Shown one piece after another: positions 47,387 through 56,633 of a DNA stretch of 64,000 nucleotides; position 1 is the stretch's first letter, and every line of letters begins with the position of its first letter. The stretch is from Schlesneria sp. DSM 10557 (lineage in GTDB: Bacteria > Planctomycetota > Planctomycetia > Planctomycetales > Planctomycetaceae), in assembly GCF_041860085.1 (NCBI RefSeq), contig NZ_CP124747.1:930001-994000 (forward strand), in the 5' to 3' direction. The position numbers were made by a program, and so were the translations under genes. Below the pieces are notes generated by a model, which saw only the letters and a program-made list of their open reading frames with translations, was not told the origin of the DNA and did no database searches.

Positions 47387-50008
47387 TCAGTTCGGGATCG
47401 GGAGAACCGGGTTTTCATCTTTGGGGGGCTCCGGCGTCGTCAGGTTGGGGTTCAGCGGTGGAGGAGGTGGGGGAACATCGGCTGGCTCGGGAACGGTGCT
47501 CTTATTCGTGGCGGGAGGCTCCCCCGGTCCCGGTTTCTGGTCCGTCTTCGGCAGTTTGTCTTCAAACCGGCGAAGCAGGGCTTTGGCCACGTCATCCTCG
47601 GGTGCCAGACTCAAACACTTCTCCAGTTGCTTTACCGCCTCGACGGGATAGCCCAGGAATCCGTAGTGATATCCCAGCAGGAAACGCATCGCGGCGTCAT
47701 CGGCCTTGGCTCTTGCCCCCTTTTCCAAAGCGCGAACCTGAGCCGTGTAATCATCACCTTTCCCGTAGAGATCTCGGAAGTTCTTGACCACGACATCCCA
47801 TTTATCCTCGGGAAGTGCCTGCATCCCCGCCTGAATCGCACCTGCGGCTTCGTTGAACTGCTCTGTTGCGAACAGAGCCTGGGCAAGCATCAACATCAAT
47901 ACGCCATTCTCAGGATCATCAACCAGACTGTGACGCCAGGCACGAGCCGCTCCCTTGTAGTCGCGACTTTTGAATGCCGCTTCACCGATCTGAGCGAATT
48001 CTTCGGCCGTAGGAAGACCGCTCGCAGCTCCTGACGTCTTGTCCAATTCAGGAGGTGCTACTGATGTGGGTGGAACTGCGGGTGGTGCGTCGGTCGCCGT
48101 GGAAACACCCAGTGCCGTCAATTGAGAGAGCGGGGCGTAAGCAACGGCGGACGAACCAAGCCCCAGGCCGCTGTAGCCCGCATAGCCGGGCATCGCACTG
48201 GCATATCCGTAGGTGATCGGCTGATAGGCACAGACAGGCTGATACGCCAGGCAACCCCAGTTGGAATAGGCATTGTTCAACCCGTATCCAAATCCATAGT
48301 CGTTCAGGCCGTATCCATACCCATAGCCATTGAGACAATAGCCGCCTAGACCATAACCACCGTAGTAACCGAGACCGTAACCCAGGCCTCCATACCCCAG
48401 GCCGTATCCCAGTCCATACCCTAACCCCAGCCCAAGGCCCCAGCCGAAACCACCGTATCCAAACCGATACGGACGATGGTTATTCCAGTTTCCACCGTAC
48501 CAGTTCCCATGCCCCGGCCCATTTCCGTGCCCGGGCCCCTTTCCGTGTCCGGGCCCATTTCCGTGTCCGGGCCCATTTCCGTGTCCGGGACCATTTCCAT
48601 GCCCGGGACCGTTTCCATGTCCGGGACCGTTTCCATGTCCGGGACCATTTCCGTGCCCGGGACCGTCACCTTTACCCGGTCCATGTCCGTGTCCTGCACC
48701 GTCACCTTTACCCGGTCCGTTCCACTTTCCGGGACCGCTGCCACTCCAGTTACCTGGACGGCCGGGATGGTTGGAGTTGGAATTTCCCTGGAATCGATTT
48801 TTGAAGTCGGATCCCGGGCCCGACAGGAAGTTCCCGTGATGCGAGGTTGAAACCGACGTCCGGTCATCACCTCGGTGCTTCGACAAGAACTGATTGCTGG
48901 AAAGGCTTGCGGTACGGATGGAGGCATTGGGGCCTGCCCCTCCACCGGGCCGATCTCCACCACGGCCGAAGCCGGAATTCCTGGTCAGGAATTGCCCGCC
49001 ATTGGCGTTGCCATTTCCAGGCCCATTGCCACGAGGCCCTGACAATCCACGCTCAAAACTCAAACTTTGCGGTTTTCCCAGGTTCTGGTCCGAATTCCCC
49101 CCTCGACTCGGGCCCTCGCTTCGTCCGGGATTTCGACCATGGTTCTGGAAGAAGTTCGACTGAGATTGACTGAGCGACCCGGCATCTCGACCGCTACCGA
49201 TCGAGCTTGGATTTCCACGCCCGAGCCCCGGAGACCCCGCGTTACCGCGCTGCGGAATACCGCCGACCGTGCTTGTCGGAGGATTTCCCCCCTGCAGGCC
49301 CCCTCCTGGTTGCGCCCCGATCACAGGCCGTCCGCCCACGGGAGATCCGCCGTTATTTCTGAAGTCCGATCCCATCGTGGGGTTGCTACCCCGAAGATTC
49401 GGACGTGAGTTAGAAATGGAATTCGGGATATTGAGATTAGGTTGACTCCCCCCTTGGCGCGGGGCAAACCCACCGCCCCCCGGATTCGAAGGAGCCCCCG
49501 GCTGAACGGAACTACGGCCGATTCGGGATCCCTGGTCGAAGTTTCGGAGTTGAATACCGCTCCCCGACGTTTCCACCCATGGGTGGACCACCGGCGCGTC
49601 CCCGCCGATTTGTCCGCCACCAAAGCCCCCTCCGCCGCCGACGGGGCCGCCGCCACCCATACGAGCACCACCGCCCCCGCCGAAACTTCCTCCGCCGGGA
49701 CCGCCCCCATCCGGGGCCCGCCTCCGCCCCCGCCACCGAAACCTCCGCCTGAAGGCGCACCGCCCATCCGTGCGCCGCCGCCCCCGCCGAATCCACCGCC
49801 AGCAGACCCCTGCCCCCATTCGACCGCCACCGCCACCACCGCCGAAGTGAGCACCTCCTCCTCCACCCCCGCCACCGGCGTGACCACCTCCGCCCCCACC
49901 GCGACCGCCACCACCACCCCCACCGCGGCCACTTGCCTCAACCAGCGGAGAACCGATCAGCGACGCTCCGAGCAACACAACGATACTTATTCGAATACGG
50001 CGATTCAT
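47387..50008 (-). CDS. Exported Gly-rich repeat protein with C-terminal TPR region
   Basis: An 873-residue exported protein. The ATG at 50006-50008 is preferred because GAGGG lies eight bases upstream; another ATG two codons earlier is in frame. The signal peptide is MNRRIRISIVVLLGASLIGS. A long low-complexity part follows: poly-Gly blocks, an Asn/Gly/Pro/Arg-rich linker, about nine GHGNGP hexapeptides, and Gly-Tyr-Leu blocks. The C-terminal part (about 680-830) has TPR-like helices (AFKSRDYKGAARAWRHSL ... LGYPVEAVKQLEKCLSLAPED) and a Pro-rich tail. Within the Gly-rich start, about 35 residues (VCWRWIRRGRRRTDGRC...) read as the wrong frame, which suggests two compensating indels. Function unknown, probably structural at the cell surface. 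Confidence 0.7.
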   Translation of the reverse strand: MNRRIRISIVVLLGASLIGSPLVEASGRGGGGGGGRGGGGGGHAGGGGGGGGAHFGGGGGGGRMGAGVCWRWIRRGRRRTDGRCAFRRRFRWRGRRRAPDGGGPGGGSFGGGGGARMGGGGPVGGGGGFGGGQIGGDAPVVHPWVETSGSGIQLRNFDQGSRIGRSSVQPGAPSNPGGGGFAPRQGGSQPNLNIPNSISNSRPNLRGSNPTMGSDFRNNGGSPVGGRPVIGAQPGGGLQGGNPPTSTVGGIPQRGNAGSPGLGRGNPSSIGSGRDAGSLSQSQSNFFQNHGRNPGRSEGPSRGGNSDQNLGKPQSLSFERGLSGPRGNGPGNGNANGGQFLTRNSGFGRGGDRPGGGAGPNASIRTASLSSNQFLSKHRGDDRTSVSTSHHGNFLSGPGSDFKNRFQGNSNSNHPGRPGNWSGSGPGKWNGPGKGDGAGHGHGPGKGDGPGHGNGPGHGNGPGHGNGPGHGNGPGHGNGPGHGNGPGHGKGPGHGNGPGHGNWYGGNWNNHRPYRFGYGGFGWGLGLGLGYGLGYGLGYGGLGYGLGYYGGYGLGGYCLNGYGYGYGLNDYGFGYGLNNAYSNWGCLAYQPVCAYQPITYGYASAMPGYAGYSGLGLGSSAVAYAPLSQLTALGVSTATDAPPAVPPTSVAPPELDKTSGAASGLPTAEEFAQIGEAAFKSRDYKGAARAWRHSLVDDPENGVLMLMLAQALFATEQFNEAAGAIQAGMQALPEDKWDVVVKNFRDLYGKGDDYTAQVRALEKGARAKADDAAMRFLLGYHYGFLGYPVEAVKQLEKCLSLAPEDDVAKALLRRFEDKLPKTDQKPGPGEPPATNKSTVPEPADVPPPPPPLNPNLTTPEPPKDENPVLPIPN
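48512..48661 (-). repeat. 18-bp tandem repeats encoding GHGNGP
   Basis: About eight or nine near-identical 18-bp units (plus-strand CCATTTCCGTGTCCGGGC-like) lie in frame inside the Gly-rich gene and encode GHGNGP or GHGKGP. In-frame units can expand or shrink without breaking the gene. Edges are approximate. Confidence 0.8.
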
Positions 50009-50409
50009 CACCATGTCCCTCTCGGAGACGAAAACCTGCCCTTCTTGTTTATCACAGTTCAGTCATCCTAACCGTCGCCCGATCCATTCGCAGGGGCTTT
50101 TGTGATCCGATCGGCAGAATATGCATTCTTCGGACCACCACGAAGGGACTGGCTTCCGACAGACGCATTGGTGTGGCGACCGAATTATTCCGATAACCGT
50201 CTGTGAACCTCGAAGTCCCATGATCTCTCTGTTCGTTTTGTAACATTTTCCCGGAAAAACAGGCCTGAAGGGGAATCTCTGGCTGCGGTTTGACGTGATT
50301 GTCATCCATCGCACATACTTACAGACGCAAATAAAGATCCGCGACAATCACGTGACGCCATATTGACGACAGTGTGATGCGATCCTGACATGAAAAGGAA
50401 TTGGTCGGA
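50009..50409. other. Divergent intergenic region upstream of serC
   Basis: About 400 bases between the Gly-rich gene and serC, with no gene seen. Promoters for both must lie here. Several A/T-rich stretches around 50230-50390 are candidates, but none matches a consensus well enough to call. Confidence 0.5.
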
Positions 50410-51498
50410 ATGACTCAGCGAATTTGGAATTTCTCGGCGGGTCCAGCGGTACTCCCCGAATCTGTGTTGGAAGAAGCACGCGGTAACCTGTTGTCATTAG
50501 GATCGACAGGGATTGGCATTCTTGAACATTCGCACCGAGGCAAGGCGTTTGTTGCTGTCTACGAAGAGACAGAAGCGCTGGTCCGCAAAGTGGGTGGTGT
50601 TCCCGACAATTATCGAGTCCTGTTCCTGCAGGGGGGGGCTTCGACCCAGTTTTTCCAGATTCCGATGAACTTCCTGTCCCAGGATCGCACCGCCGACTAC
50701 CTCGTCACCGGTTCCTGGTCGGAAAAAGCCGAAGAAGAGGCTCGCCGATTCGGCCAGACCTACATCAGTTGCTCAAGCAGCGACCGGAACTATTCCTACA
50801 TCCCCGCAACCTGCACGTTCAGCCCGAACCCGGCTTACGCGCACTACACCTCCAACAACACGATCTTCGGTACTCAGTGGCCAGGACTGCCCCCTGTGCC
50901 GAAAGAAATCGACCTGATTTGCGACGCCAGCAGCGACATTTTCTCGCGCCCCATCGACGTCGCACGTCACGCGATGATTTACGCGGGGGCTCAGAAGAAT
51001 CTCGGTCCTTCAGGAGTGACACTCGTCATCATCCGTGATGACCTGATCGAAAAAGGTCCCAAGAACATCCCCACGATGCTTCAGTACCGGACGCACGCCA
51101 AGAACGATTCCATGTACAACACGCCCCCCACCTTCGCGATCTACCTGGTGGGCCTGGTGCTGAAGTGGATCGAGCGCGACGGGGGGCTGAGCGGTATTGC
51201 GGAACGCAATCAGCGAAAAGCCGCCAAGCTCTATTCATTCCTCGATCAGAGCAAGCTCTTCAAGCCGACGGCCGACGCGAACAGCCGCTCGCTGATGAAC
51301 GTCACCTTCGTCACGGGTAACGCCGATCTGGATGCCAAAGTCTGTTCGGCAGCCTCGAAAGCAGGCTTCGACGGCTTGAAAGGCCATCGAAGTGTCGGGG
51401 GAATGCGCGCCAGCATCTACAACGCTTTCCCGGAAGCGGGTGTCGATGCACTTGTAGAGTTCCTCAAGAACTTTGAAGCAGCGAACCCGTCTGCGTGA
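50410..51498 (+). CDS. serC: Phosphoserine aminotransferase
   Basis: A 362-residue class V aminotransferase that converts 3-phosphohydroxypyruvate and glutamate to O-phosphoserine and 2-oxoglutarate in serine (and possibly pyridoxal phosphate) synthesis. The N-terminus [23 protein letters not shown] is diagnostic. The PLP Lys lies in [13 protein letters not shown]. Other signatures are [17 protein letters not shown] and [17 protein letters not shown] near the end. The ATG at 50410 follows AAGGAA by nine bases; a TTG nine bases upstream is unlikely. A terminator hairpin follows, so it is probably monocistronic. Its glutamate donor is made by the gltBD enzyme further along. Confidence 0.95.
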   Translation: MTQRIWNFSAGPAVLPESVLEEARGNLLSLGSTGIGILEHSHRGKAFVAVYEETEALVRKVGGVPDNYRVLFLQGGASTQFFQIPMNFLSQDRTADYLVTGSWSEKAEEEARRFGQTYISCSSSDRNYSYIPATCTFSPNPAYAHYTSNNTIFGTQWPGLPPVPKEIDLICDASSDIFSRPIDVARHAMIYAGAQKNLGPSGVTLVIIRDDLIEKGPKNIPTMLQYRTHAKNDSMYNTPPTFAIYLVGLVLKWIERDGGLSGIAERNQRKAAKLYSFLDQSKLFKPTADANSRSLMNVTFVTGNADLDAKVCSAASKAGFDGLKGHRSVGGMRASIYNAFPEAGVDALVEFLKNFEAANPSA

Positions 51499-51510
51499 TT
51501 GTGAAAATCG

Positions 51511-51549
51511 ACATCCCACGTGTTGCTCGCATGAGCAGGCGTGGGATGT
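51511..51549 (+). terminator. Terminator after serC
   Basis: A perfect 10-bp outer stem (ACATCCCACG/CGTGGGATGT) encloses an inner stem (TGCTC/GAGCA around GCAT). TCTATTG follows, 12 bases after the serC stop. Confidence 0.75.
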
Positions 51550-51770
51550 TCTATTGATAGCGCGAGCGAGAATTTCTGGCCGCAGCAGGCATCGCTGCGG
51601 CCCGTAGCGGTCAGCATGAGTACAGGGCAGGGGAATCGTCGGAAAGTTTCGAAAATCGGTCAAATCCGGCAGTAGTAATGCGATACTCGCACCGCTACAA
51701 TGCCATTCGGCGCGTGACCACGGGTAGCTGGTCAGTCTTTCAGAATAACGACTCTCGGAGGTTTTGGTTT

Positions 51771-51989
51771 ATGGCCAAAGAAGAGGCCATTGAAGTTGAA
51801 GGCGATGTTGTCGAAGCACTGGCAAACACTCAGTTTCGCGTGAAGCTCAAAACCGGCCACATGGTAATGGCACACGTCGCAGGAAAGATGCGTAAGAATT
51901 TCATCCGCATCGTGCCAGGAGATCATGTCGTGGTCGAAGTTTCTCCCTACGACCTGAATCGGGGACGGATCGTCTTCCGCGAACGTTAA
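51771..51989 (+). CDS. infA: Translation initiation factor IF-1
   Basis: A 72-residue IF-1, the small OB-fold factor that binds the ribosomal A site during initiation. The sequence [26 protein letters not shown] ... [35 protein letters not shown] matches the family along its whole length. GGAGG lies nine bases before the ATG. The open frame extends 93 bases upstream of this ATG but is not part of the protein. A -10-like TACAAT (51696-51701) sits 70 bases upstream. rnhA follows after about 110 bp. Confidence 0.97.
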   Translation: MAKEEAIEVEGDVVEALANTQFRVKLKTGHMVMAHVAGKMRKNFIRIVPGDHVVVEVSPYDLNRGRIVFRER

Positions 51990-52097
51990 TCGCTGTGACG
52001 CAACTGTGATTTCACAGTCAGTGAACGTTACGCATGAATCGTCGCGTCTTGAACATCACAGTGCCGCCGCCCACCTGAGTCCTCCATCCAGCATCCC

Positions 52098-52583
52098 ATG
52101 CCTGCACCTCACCCTGACTCGTCCACTTTACCGTTCGTGCAGGTCTTTACGGACGGAGCGTGCCGGGGAAACCCGGGGCCTGGAGGTTGGGGTTGCATCC
52201 TGCGCCACCCTGCATCAGGGGCGGAAAAGGAAATTTCAGGTGGTGTTCCGCTGACGACAAATAATCAGATGGAGCTTCAAGCGGTCATCTCCGGATTGTC
52301 CGCCTTGAAATCCCGCTCGAACGTCGAAGTCATTACCGACAGCAGTTACGTGGCCAAAGGCTGCGCGGAATGGCTTCCCGGCTGGAAAAAAAATGGCTGG
52401 CGGAGGAAAGAAGGAACCGCCTTGAAGCCCGTCAAAAACGTCGAGCTCTGGCAGCAGTTGGATGCACTGCTCTCGCAACACCGGGTCCGCTTCACGCTCG
52501 TCAGGGGCCACATGGGCCACCCCGAGAACGAACGCTGCGACGAACTCGCCGTCGCAGCCGCGATGAAGTTCATGGGCGGATGA
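52098..52583 (+). CDS. rnhA: Ribonuclease HI
   Basis: A 161-residue RNase HI that degrades the RNA strand of RNA-DNA hybrids. The acidic active site is complete: Asp in [16 protein letters not shown], Glu in [10 protein letters not shown], Asp in [10 protein letters not shown] and Asp in [11 protein letters not shown], with His in RGHMGHPEN. An N-terminal extension of about ten residues precedes the fold. The ATG at 52098 has no clear Shine-Dalgarno, so coupling to infA transcription is plausible. The region after the gene holds the twin hairpin repeats. Confidence 0.95.
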   Translation: MPAPHPDSSTLPFVQVFTDGACRGNPGPGGWGCILRHPASGAEKEISGGVPLTTNNQMELQAVISGLSALKSRSNVEVITDSSYVAKGCAEWLPGWKKNGWRRKEGTALKPVKNVELWQQLDALLSQHRVRFTLVRGHMGHPENERCDELAVAAAMKFMGG

Positions 52584-52678
52584 AACTCCTCCGACGTCTC
52601 GAAAGAGCCACAGTCTCCTACGTGGTCCAAGTCCCGTACTCAACGCGCCCCGTCTGCAATTGACAGACTGGGTTTGCC

Positions 52679-52800
52679 ATGAAGCAAAGCGTGAATGCCA
52701 CTGTATGACCGTCTTCGGTCATGCAGTGCGCTGTCTGACTTGAATCAACCAGAAAACACTGCTTCTGCGAAGATTCCGAAACAGTGGCAGTGGAAGAATG
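52679..52800. repeat. Hairpin repeat unit 1 (122 bp)
   Basis: One of two direct repeats. It holds two hairpins: CACTGTATGACCG/CGGTCATGCAGTG (13-bp stem, loop TCTT, one G-T pair) and CACTG..TTC/GAA.CAGTG. Outer arms GCCACTG (52698) and CAGTGGC close the unit. About 90% identical to unit 2 with no indels. Confidence 0.75.
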
Positions 52801-52832
52801 CCATCTTCCAGACATTGCGGCGACGCCTGTTC

Positions 52833-52954
52833 ATGAATCAAAGCAAGAATGCCACTGTATGACCGTCTTCGGTCATGCAGTGCGCTGCCTGACTCCAAAC
52901 AACCAGAAAGCACTGCTTCTGCGAAGACTTCGAAGCAGTGGCAGTGGAAGGATG
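52833..52954. repeat. Hairpin repeat unit 2 (122 bp)
   Basis: The second copy, 154 bases further on in the same orientation after a 32-base spacer. The left hairpin is identical to unit 1; the right hairpin (CACTGCTTC/GAAGCAGTG) is here a perfect 9-bp stem. No coding frame explains the conservation. The unit looks like a REP/MITE-type intergenic element. Confidence 0.75.
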
Positions 52955-53137
52955 ACTCATTTTCCTGCGCTTCTTAAGCCGAATCGATGGTCTCACGGTG
53001 AGCGTGCGACCAACGGAGACGCTCTCCGGATTGTTCGGGCCATTGCCACAAAGCTGTGGCCACCGGCAACCCTCTTCTCGATGACTTCTGCAAAACGCAT
53101 TGAAAGTAGCAATCATTCGCCGTTAACAGAGCGCGAC
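52955..53137. other. Remainder of the rnhA-rhodanese gap
   Basis: The convergent rnhA and rhodanese genes are separated by about 550 bases, mostly taken by the two repeat units. No further gene is seen in the remaining sequence. Confidence 0.5.
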
Positions 53138-53542
53138 TTATTTCTCTTTGCTTCCCTGGAACCCCGCTTCGATCAGGTTGTTATAACCCTGCTTGAGTGG
53201 TCGAACTTCGTAGCCGCGCTCAGCCAGAACCTTCGCCGCCTGCAATGACCGCTTGCCCACCGCGCAGTGAGTGTAGACGATTCGATCCTTCGGCAATTTC
53301 TTGAGCTGGTCTTCCGTGACGGTCCCGTTGCGCAGATCGCTCAATGGGAGGAAAACCGCGTCAGAAACGTGCCCCTTGTCCCACTCCGCTTTCTCGCGAA
53401 CATCGACAAGTACCGCCCTCTGATCGGCGACGTTCTTTTTCACGGTCTCAAGTGAGTCCTTGGAATGCTCCTGTGCATTCGCGGTGGCGAGGCTGAGACA
53501 AACAGCAAAACAGACGAGATGCAAACTGATGCGAGACGACAC
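53138..53542 (-). CDS. Exported rhodanese-domain protein
   Basis: A 134-residue periplasmic single-domain rhodanese. GTG at 53540-53542 is the start because GGAGGAAG lies about eight bases upstream and a signal peptide (MSSRISLHLVCFAVCLSLATANA) follows. The rhodanese fold shows VLVDVREKAEWDKGHVSDAVFLPLSDL and the catalytic loop HCAVGKRS with Cys at its start. Such proteins transfer sulfane sulfur, for example to cyanide or a thiol acceptor. The partner is unknown and no sulfur-metabolism genes are adjacent. Confidence 0.85.
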   Translation of the reverse strand: MSSRISLHLVCFAVCLSLATANAQEHSKDSLETVKKNVADQRAVLVDVREKAEWDKGHVSDAVFLPLSDLRNGTVTEDQLKKLPKDRIVYTHCAVGKRSLQAAKVLAERGYEVRPLKQGYNNLIEAGFQGSKEK

Positions 53543-53889
53543 GAAATACTTCCTCCAGATCTGAATTCAAAACAAAATGACTTAACCCGCCCCGGCAACT
53601 CCCCGACGATCCGCGAAGCCACCGTCTGGCGACCTCGGGTTTCCTCTTACACAGGCACCGTTTACCGGAGACTTCGCAAGGCGATCGTTTTACCACAGGG
53701 TCATTTGGAATGACGAGAGCAATCGCATGTCGGGGCGACGTCGATGGAATGGCTGAGGGCCACAATTCGAACCCGATCATCGCTCGAGTCCGAATCTTCT
53801 CAAGGGCGTAAATTGATCTTCACAGCCTCACATTCACGCCATATACTCTTGTCGCATCTTGTCGTTTATTTAAGAGCAGGAGGAATGGA
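53543..53889. other. Divergent intergenic region
   Basis: About 350 bases between the rhodanese gene and the ATPase gene. No gene seen; promoters for both should lie here. Confidence 0.45.
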
Positions 53890-55332
53890 ATGGACGGCGG
53901 GGAAAATTTGCTGCGGCGGCTGTCGGAAGTGACACCGCGTTCGGTGGACTGGGTTTGGGAGGGATTGATTCCGCGAGGTAAGGTCACCTTGCTGACGGGA
54001 GACGCAGGGATTGGGAAAAGCCTGGTCGCCCTGCAAGTCGCGGCGATGGTGACGCGAGGTCGCCGCGTTCCAATTGGTCTGACCGAGAAAGTTCCGACTG
54101 CGGCTTTCCAAACGGAACCGCGTGGCGTCATCGTCCTTTCTGCGGAGGATGCCGCTGAGGACACCGTGCTGCCTCGTCTGCTGGCCGCAGGGGGCGACGT
54201 CTCGCGCACCTTCGTATTGAGAACGGAGAGTGAATCAAGCAGCGAGAGACAACCCGTCGTTTCTCCAGCACCGCTCCCGATTCCTGCCACGCAGGATGAT
54301 CACCTCGGACACGAGATCGAAAAAACGGCTGCGGAAGACCCGCCTGCTCCCGATTGCAGGGCGAAGGGGTCGCAGGAACAGGACGACGAACGTCTGTTTC
54401 GACTGAAACGAGATTTCCAAAAACTTGAGCGTGCCATCGAACAACTGAACTCCCAGGGGGAACAGATCGGACTGGTCGTGATCGATCCGATCGACCGCTT
54501 CCTGAGCCCGCAGGACAAAAAACGGGACCGGGCCCACACCGTGACCAAGCTGGTCGATCTGGCGGCACGGTTCGGCGCGGCGATCCTGGTCGTTTCCAGC
54601 GCATCGCTCAAAGCAGGGGGGCGAAGTAACACAGTCCTGCATCAGGAACTCGTCAACTCGGCACGTGCTGTACTGACGGTCGCCCCCGACCTGGAAGACA
54701 GGAACCAGCGACTGCTGCTTCCTGTCAAACTGAACCTTTCGGCGATGCAACCCGCACTGTCGTTTACGATCGAGCAGGGATCGCTGAACTGGTCGCCGGA
54801 ACCGATCGCGCTTTCCAGTGACGACTACTATCGGGAAGCGATATTGAAACAGAAAAATCCCCTTGTGCGTGAGGAAGTCTACGAGATCCAGCGTGTCACA
54901 CGCTGGTTGAAGGACCAGTTGACGCCGGGCCGTGCATCGTCGATCTGGATCCGCTGCAACGCCGGTTACTACGACATCAGCTATTCCACACTCCGGCGCG
55001 CCTTCAAGATTCTGGGTTGCCGGGCGATTAGGGAAAGCAATCAGTGGTTCTGGCATTTGCCCGGACAGGAACAATCGGCACCATCGGAAATACGGGAACA
55101 ACCGCTCGAATCCCCCCAGGGTGAACTGACCGGGATCCTGCGAGAATCAATGCCGAAATGGCTGCAGGACGAAAACGCCCGGCAGACAGCGAAGATTCCC
55201 CCGCAAATAGCGATGAACGTTTTCTCTGGCTGCGGTGTCAGCAGTCCGATCGAAGAAGATGCTCATCAAGTTGCTCAACGTGCGCCGAACGGATTTTGGG
55301 ACGACCGCTTCGTCGAGCAGGGGGGCTCCTGA
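53890..55332 (+). CDS. RecA-like AAA ATPase (AAA_25/RepA-type)
   Basis: A 480-residue RecA-fold ATPase. AGGAGG lies six bases before the ATG at 53890. Walker A is TGDAGIGKSLVALQ and Walker B is IGLVVIDPIDRFL, with VIVLSAEDAAEDT between them, as in AAA_25 proteins related to the plasmid RepA helicase. A charged insert (about 115-170) interrupts the core. Residues 310-400 form a separate C-terminal region (EVYEIQRVTRWLKDQLTPGRAS ... STLRRAFKILGCRAIRE) that looks like a winged-helix DNA-binding domain. This fits a DNA-processing or regulatory ATPase, but no partner nuclease, integrase or phage gene is nearby. Role unproven. Confidence 0.7.
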   Translation: MDGGENLLRRLSEVTPRSVDWVWEGLIPRGKVTLLTGDAGIGKSLVALQVAAMVTRGRRVPIGLTEKVPTAAFQTEPRGVIVLSAEDAAEDTVLPRLLAAGGDVSRTFVLRTESESSSERQPVVSPAPLPIPATQDDHLGHEIEKTAAEDPPAPDCRAKGSQEQDDERLFRLKRDFQKLERAIEQLNSQGEQIGLVVIDPIDRFLSPQDKKRDRAHTVTKLVDLAARFGAAILVVSSASLKAGGRSNTVLHQELVNSARAVLTVAPDLEDRNQRLLLPVKLNLSAMQPALSFTIEQGSLNWSPEPIALSSDDYYREAILKQKNPLVREEVYEIQRVTRWLKDQLTPGRASSIWIRCNAGYYDISYSTLRRAFKILGCRAIRESNQWFWHLPGQEQSAPSEIREQPLESPQGELTGILRESMPKWLQDENARQTAKIPPQIAMNVFSGCGVSSPIEEDAHQVAQRAPNGFWDDRFVEQGGS

Positions 55333-55546
55333 CGCCTCAACCGGGTACCGGAATCCGGCGAAATTCGCCTGCCTAGTCTACCGTCGCCTGTCGACTACCC
55401 CGCGAGGGGAAGGCCCCGTTCAGACTCATCCCTCCCTCACAGCGGGACGCGGGTGAGATCCGCGCCCAGAGGGGGACTGAAGGTGAATTTGATCAGCACT
55501 TGAGCGAGAAATCCCCTGCCGACCGGGAAAAAAAACCGCAAATCGT

Positions 55547-55576
55547 TTGACGATTAATGTCACCCATGGATAACAT
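55547..55576 (+). promoter_or_regulatory. Possible promoter of the LysR-gltB transcript
   Basis: TTGACG (55547-55552), an 18-base spacer and TAACAT (55571-55576) lie about 70 bases before the LysR start. Agreement with sigma-70 consensus is five of six and four of six. The rest of the 310-base gap shows no gene or clear LysR box. Confidence 0.4.
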
Positions 55577-55644
55577 TTCGCATCGCTAAATCCGATACTT
55601 ACTGAAGTGGCTTATTTCCCGCACTGATACTGTGTAGCCGGTGT

Positions 55645-56622
55645 ATGAACCTCCGTGACCTCGAACTCTTCTGCGAAGTGGCTAACCTGGGAAGTTTTTC
55701 CAAAGCCGCGAAGGTTCATGGAATTTCACAACCTGCCGCCAGCGAAACAGTTAAAGCGCTGGAAGAACGACTGGGGTGCGACCTGCTGAATCGCTCCATT
55801 CGGCCGCTTCAGTTGACTCCTGAAGGAAGGATTTATTTTGATGGGTGCCGGCAACTGCTTGACGGTTACCGGCGCCTGGAAGATCGAATCCTTCAGCAGC
55901 GTGACAAGGTGGTTGGGACTGTTCGAGTCGCATCCATCTATTCGGTCGGGTTGCTGCAGATGGATTGCTATGTGAAAGAGTTCGAGCGGCTTTACCCCGA
56001 CGCGGCTCTGGATCTGCAATATCTGCATCCTGAACAGGTTCTTGACAGTGTTCTGAATGAAACTGTCGACCTGGGATTGATGTCGTTTGCCCAGCGACGG
56101 GCTGATTTGATTTATGAAACCTGGCAGGACCAGAAGATTGTTGCAGTCGTTGCGCCGCAACATCGGCTGGCCAAGCGGACCAGCATTCAGGCCGCAGAAC
56201 TGGATGGAGAATCGCTGGTTGGATTCACGTCAGAACTTCGAATTCGACATGAAATTGACCGCTGGCTGAAACAGGCCAAGGTCTCGGTAAACCTGGTACA
56301 TGCATTTGACAATATTGAAAACATCAAGCGTGCGGTCGAAGTCGGGTCCGGATTGGGACTGTTACCGATTCCGACAGTACGTCGCGAAATCGAATTTGGC
56401 TCACTGGTCGCCATCGAAATCGAAAACGTCGACTGGGTTCGCCGGCTGGACATTGTTTACCGCCGGTCAAAACCCTTCACGACGGCCATCACTCGATTTC
56501 TGGAATTACTGCATCAGGATCCAGAGACTTTCTCGCTATCAAATGAAACCAAGTTGAATTCCGACTCCAACCGTTCAGTCGACCTGAACAAGATTACGTC
56601 ATCTTCAACGCTACCCCGTTAG
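55645..56622 (+). CDS. LysR-family transcriptional regulator
   Basis: A 325-residue LysR regulator. The N-terminal winged helix-turn-helix (MNLRDLELFCEVANLGSFSKAAKVHGISQPAASETVKALEERLG) is typical, and the effector domain spans about 90-300. The C-terminal 25 residues are Ser/Asn-rich. The gene ends eleven bases before gltB in the same direction, so they are likely cotranscribed. In Bacillus a LysR protein (GltC) controls glutamate synthase from a divergent position, and a similar role is inferred here from location alone. The effector is unknown. Confidence 0.85.
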   Translation: MNLRDLELFCEVANLGSFSKAAKVHGISQPAASETVKALEERLGCDLLNRSIRPLQLTPEGRIYFDGCRQLLDGYRRLEDRILQQRDKVVGTVRVASIYSVGLLQMDCYVKEFERLYPDAALDLQYLHPEQVLDSVLNETVDLGLMSFAQRRADLIYETWQDQKIVAVVAPQHRLAKRTSIQAAELDGESLVGFTSELRIRHEIDRWLKQAKVSVNLVHAFDNIENIKRAVEVGSGLGLLPIPTVRREIEFGSLVAIEIENVDWVRRLDIVYRRSKPFTTAITRFLELLHQDPETFSLSNETKLNSDSNRSVDLNKITSSSTLPR

Positions 56623-56633
56623 AAAACATCGAA

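Noticed and set aside
52679..52954. CRISPR array
   Set aside because: Only two units of 122 bp with internal hairpins and a 32-bp interval; repeat length and copy number do not fit CRISPR, and no cas genes are near.
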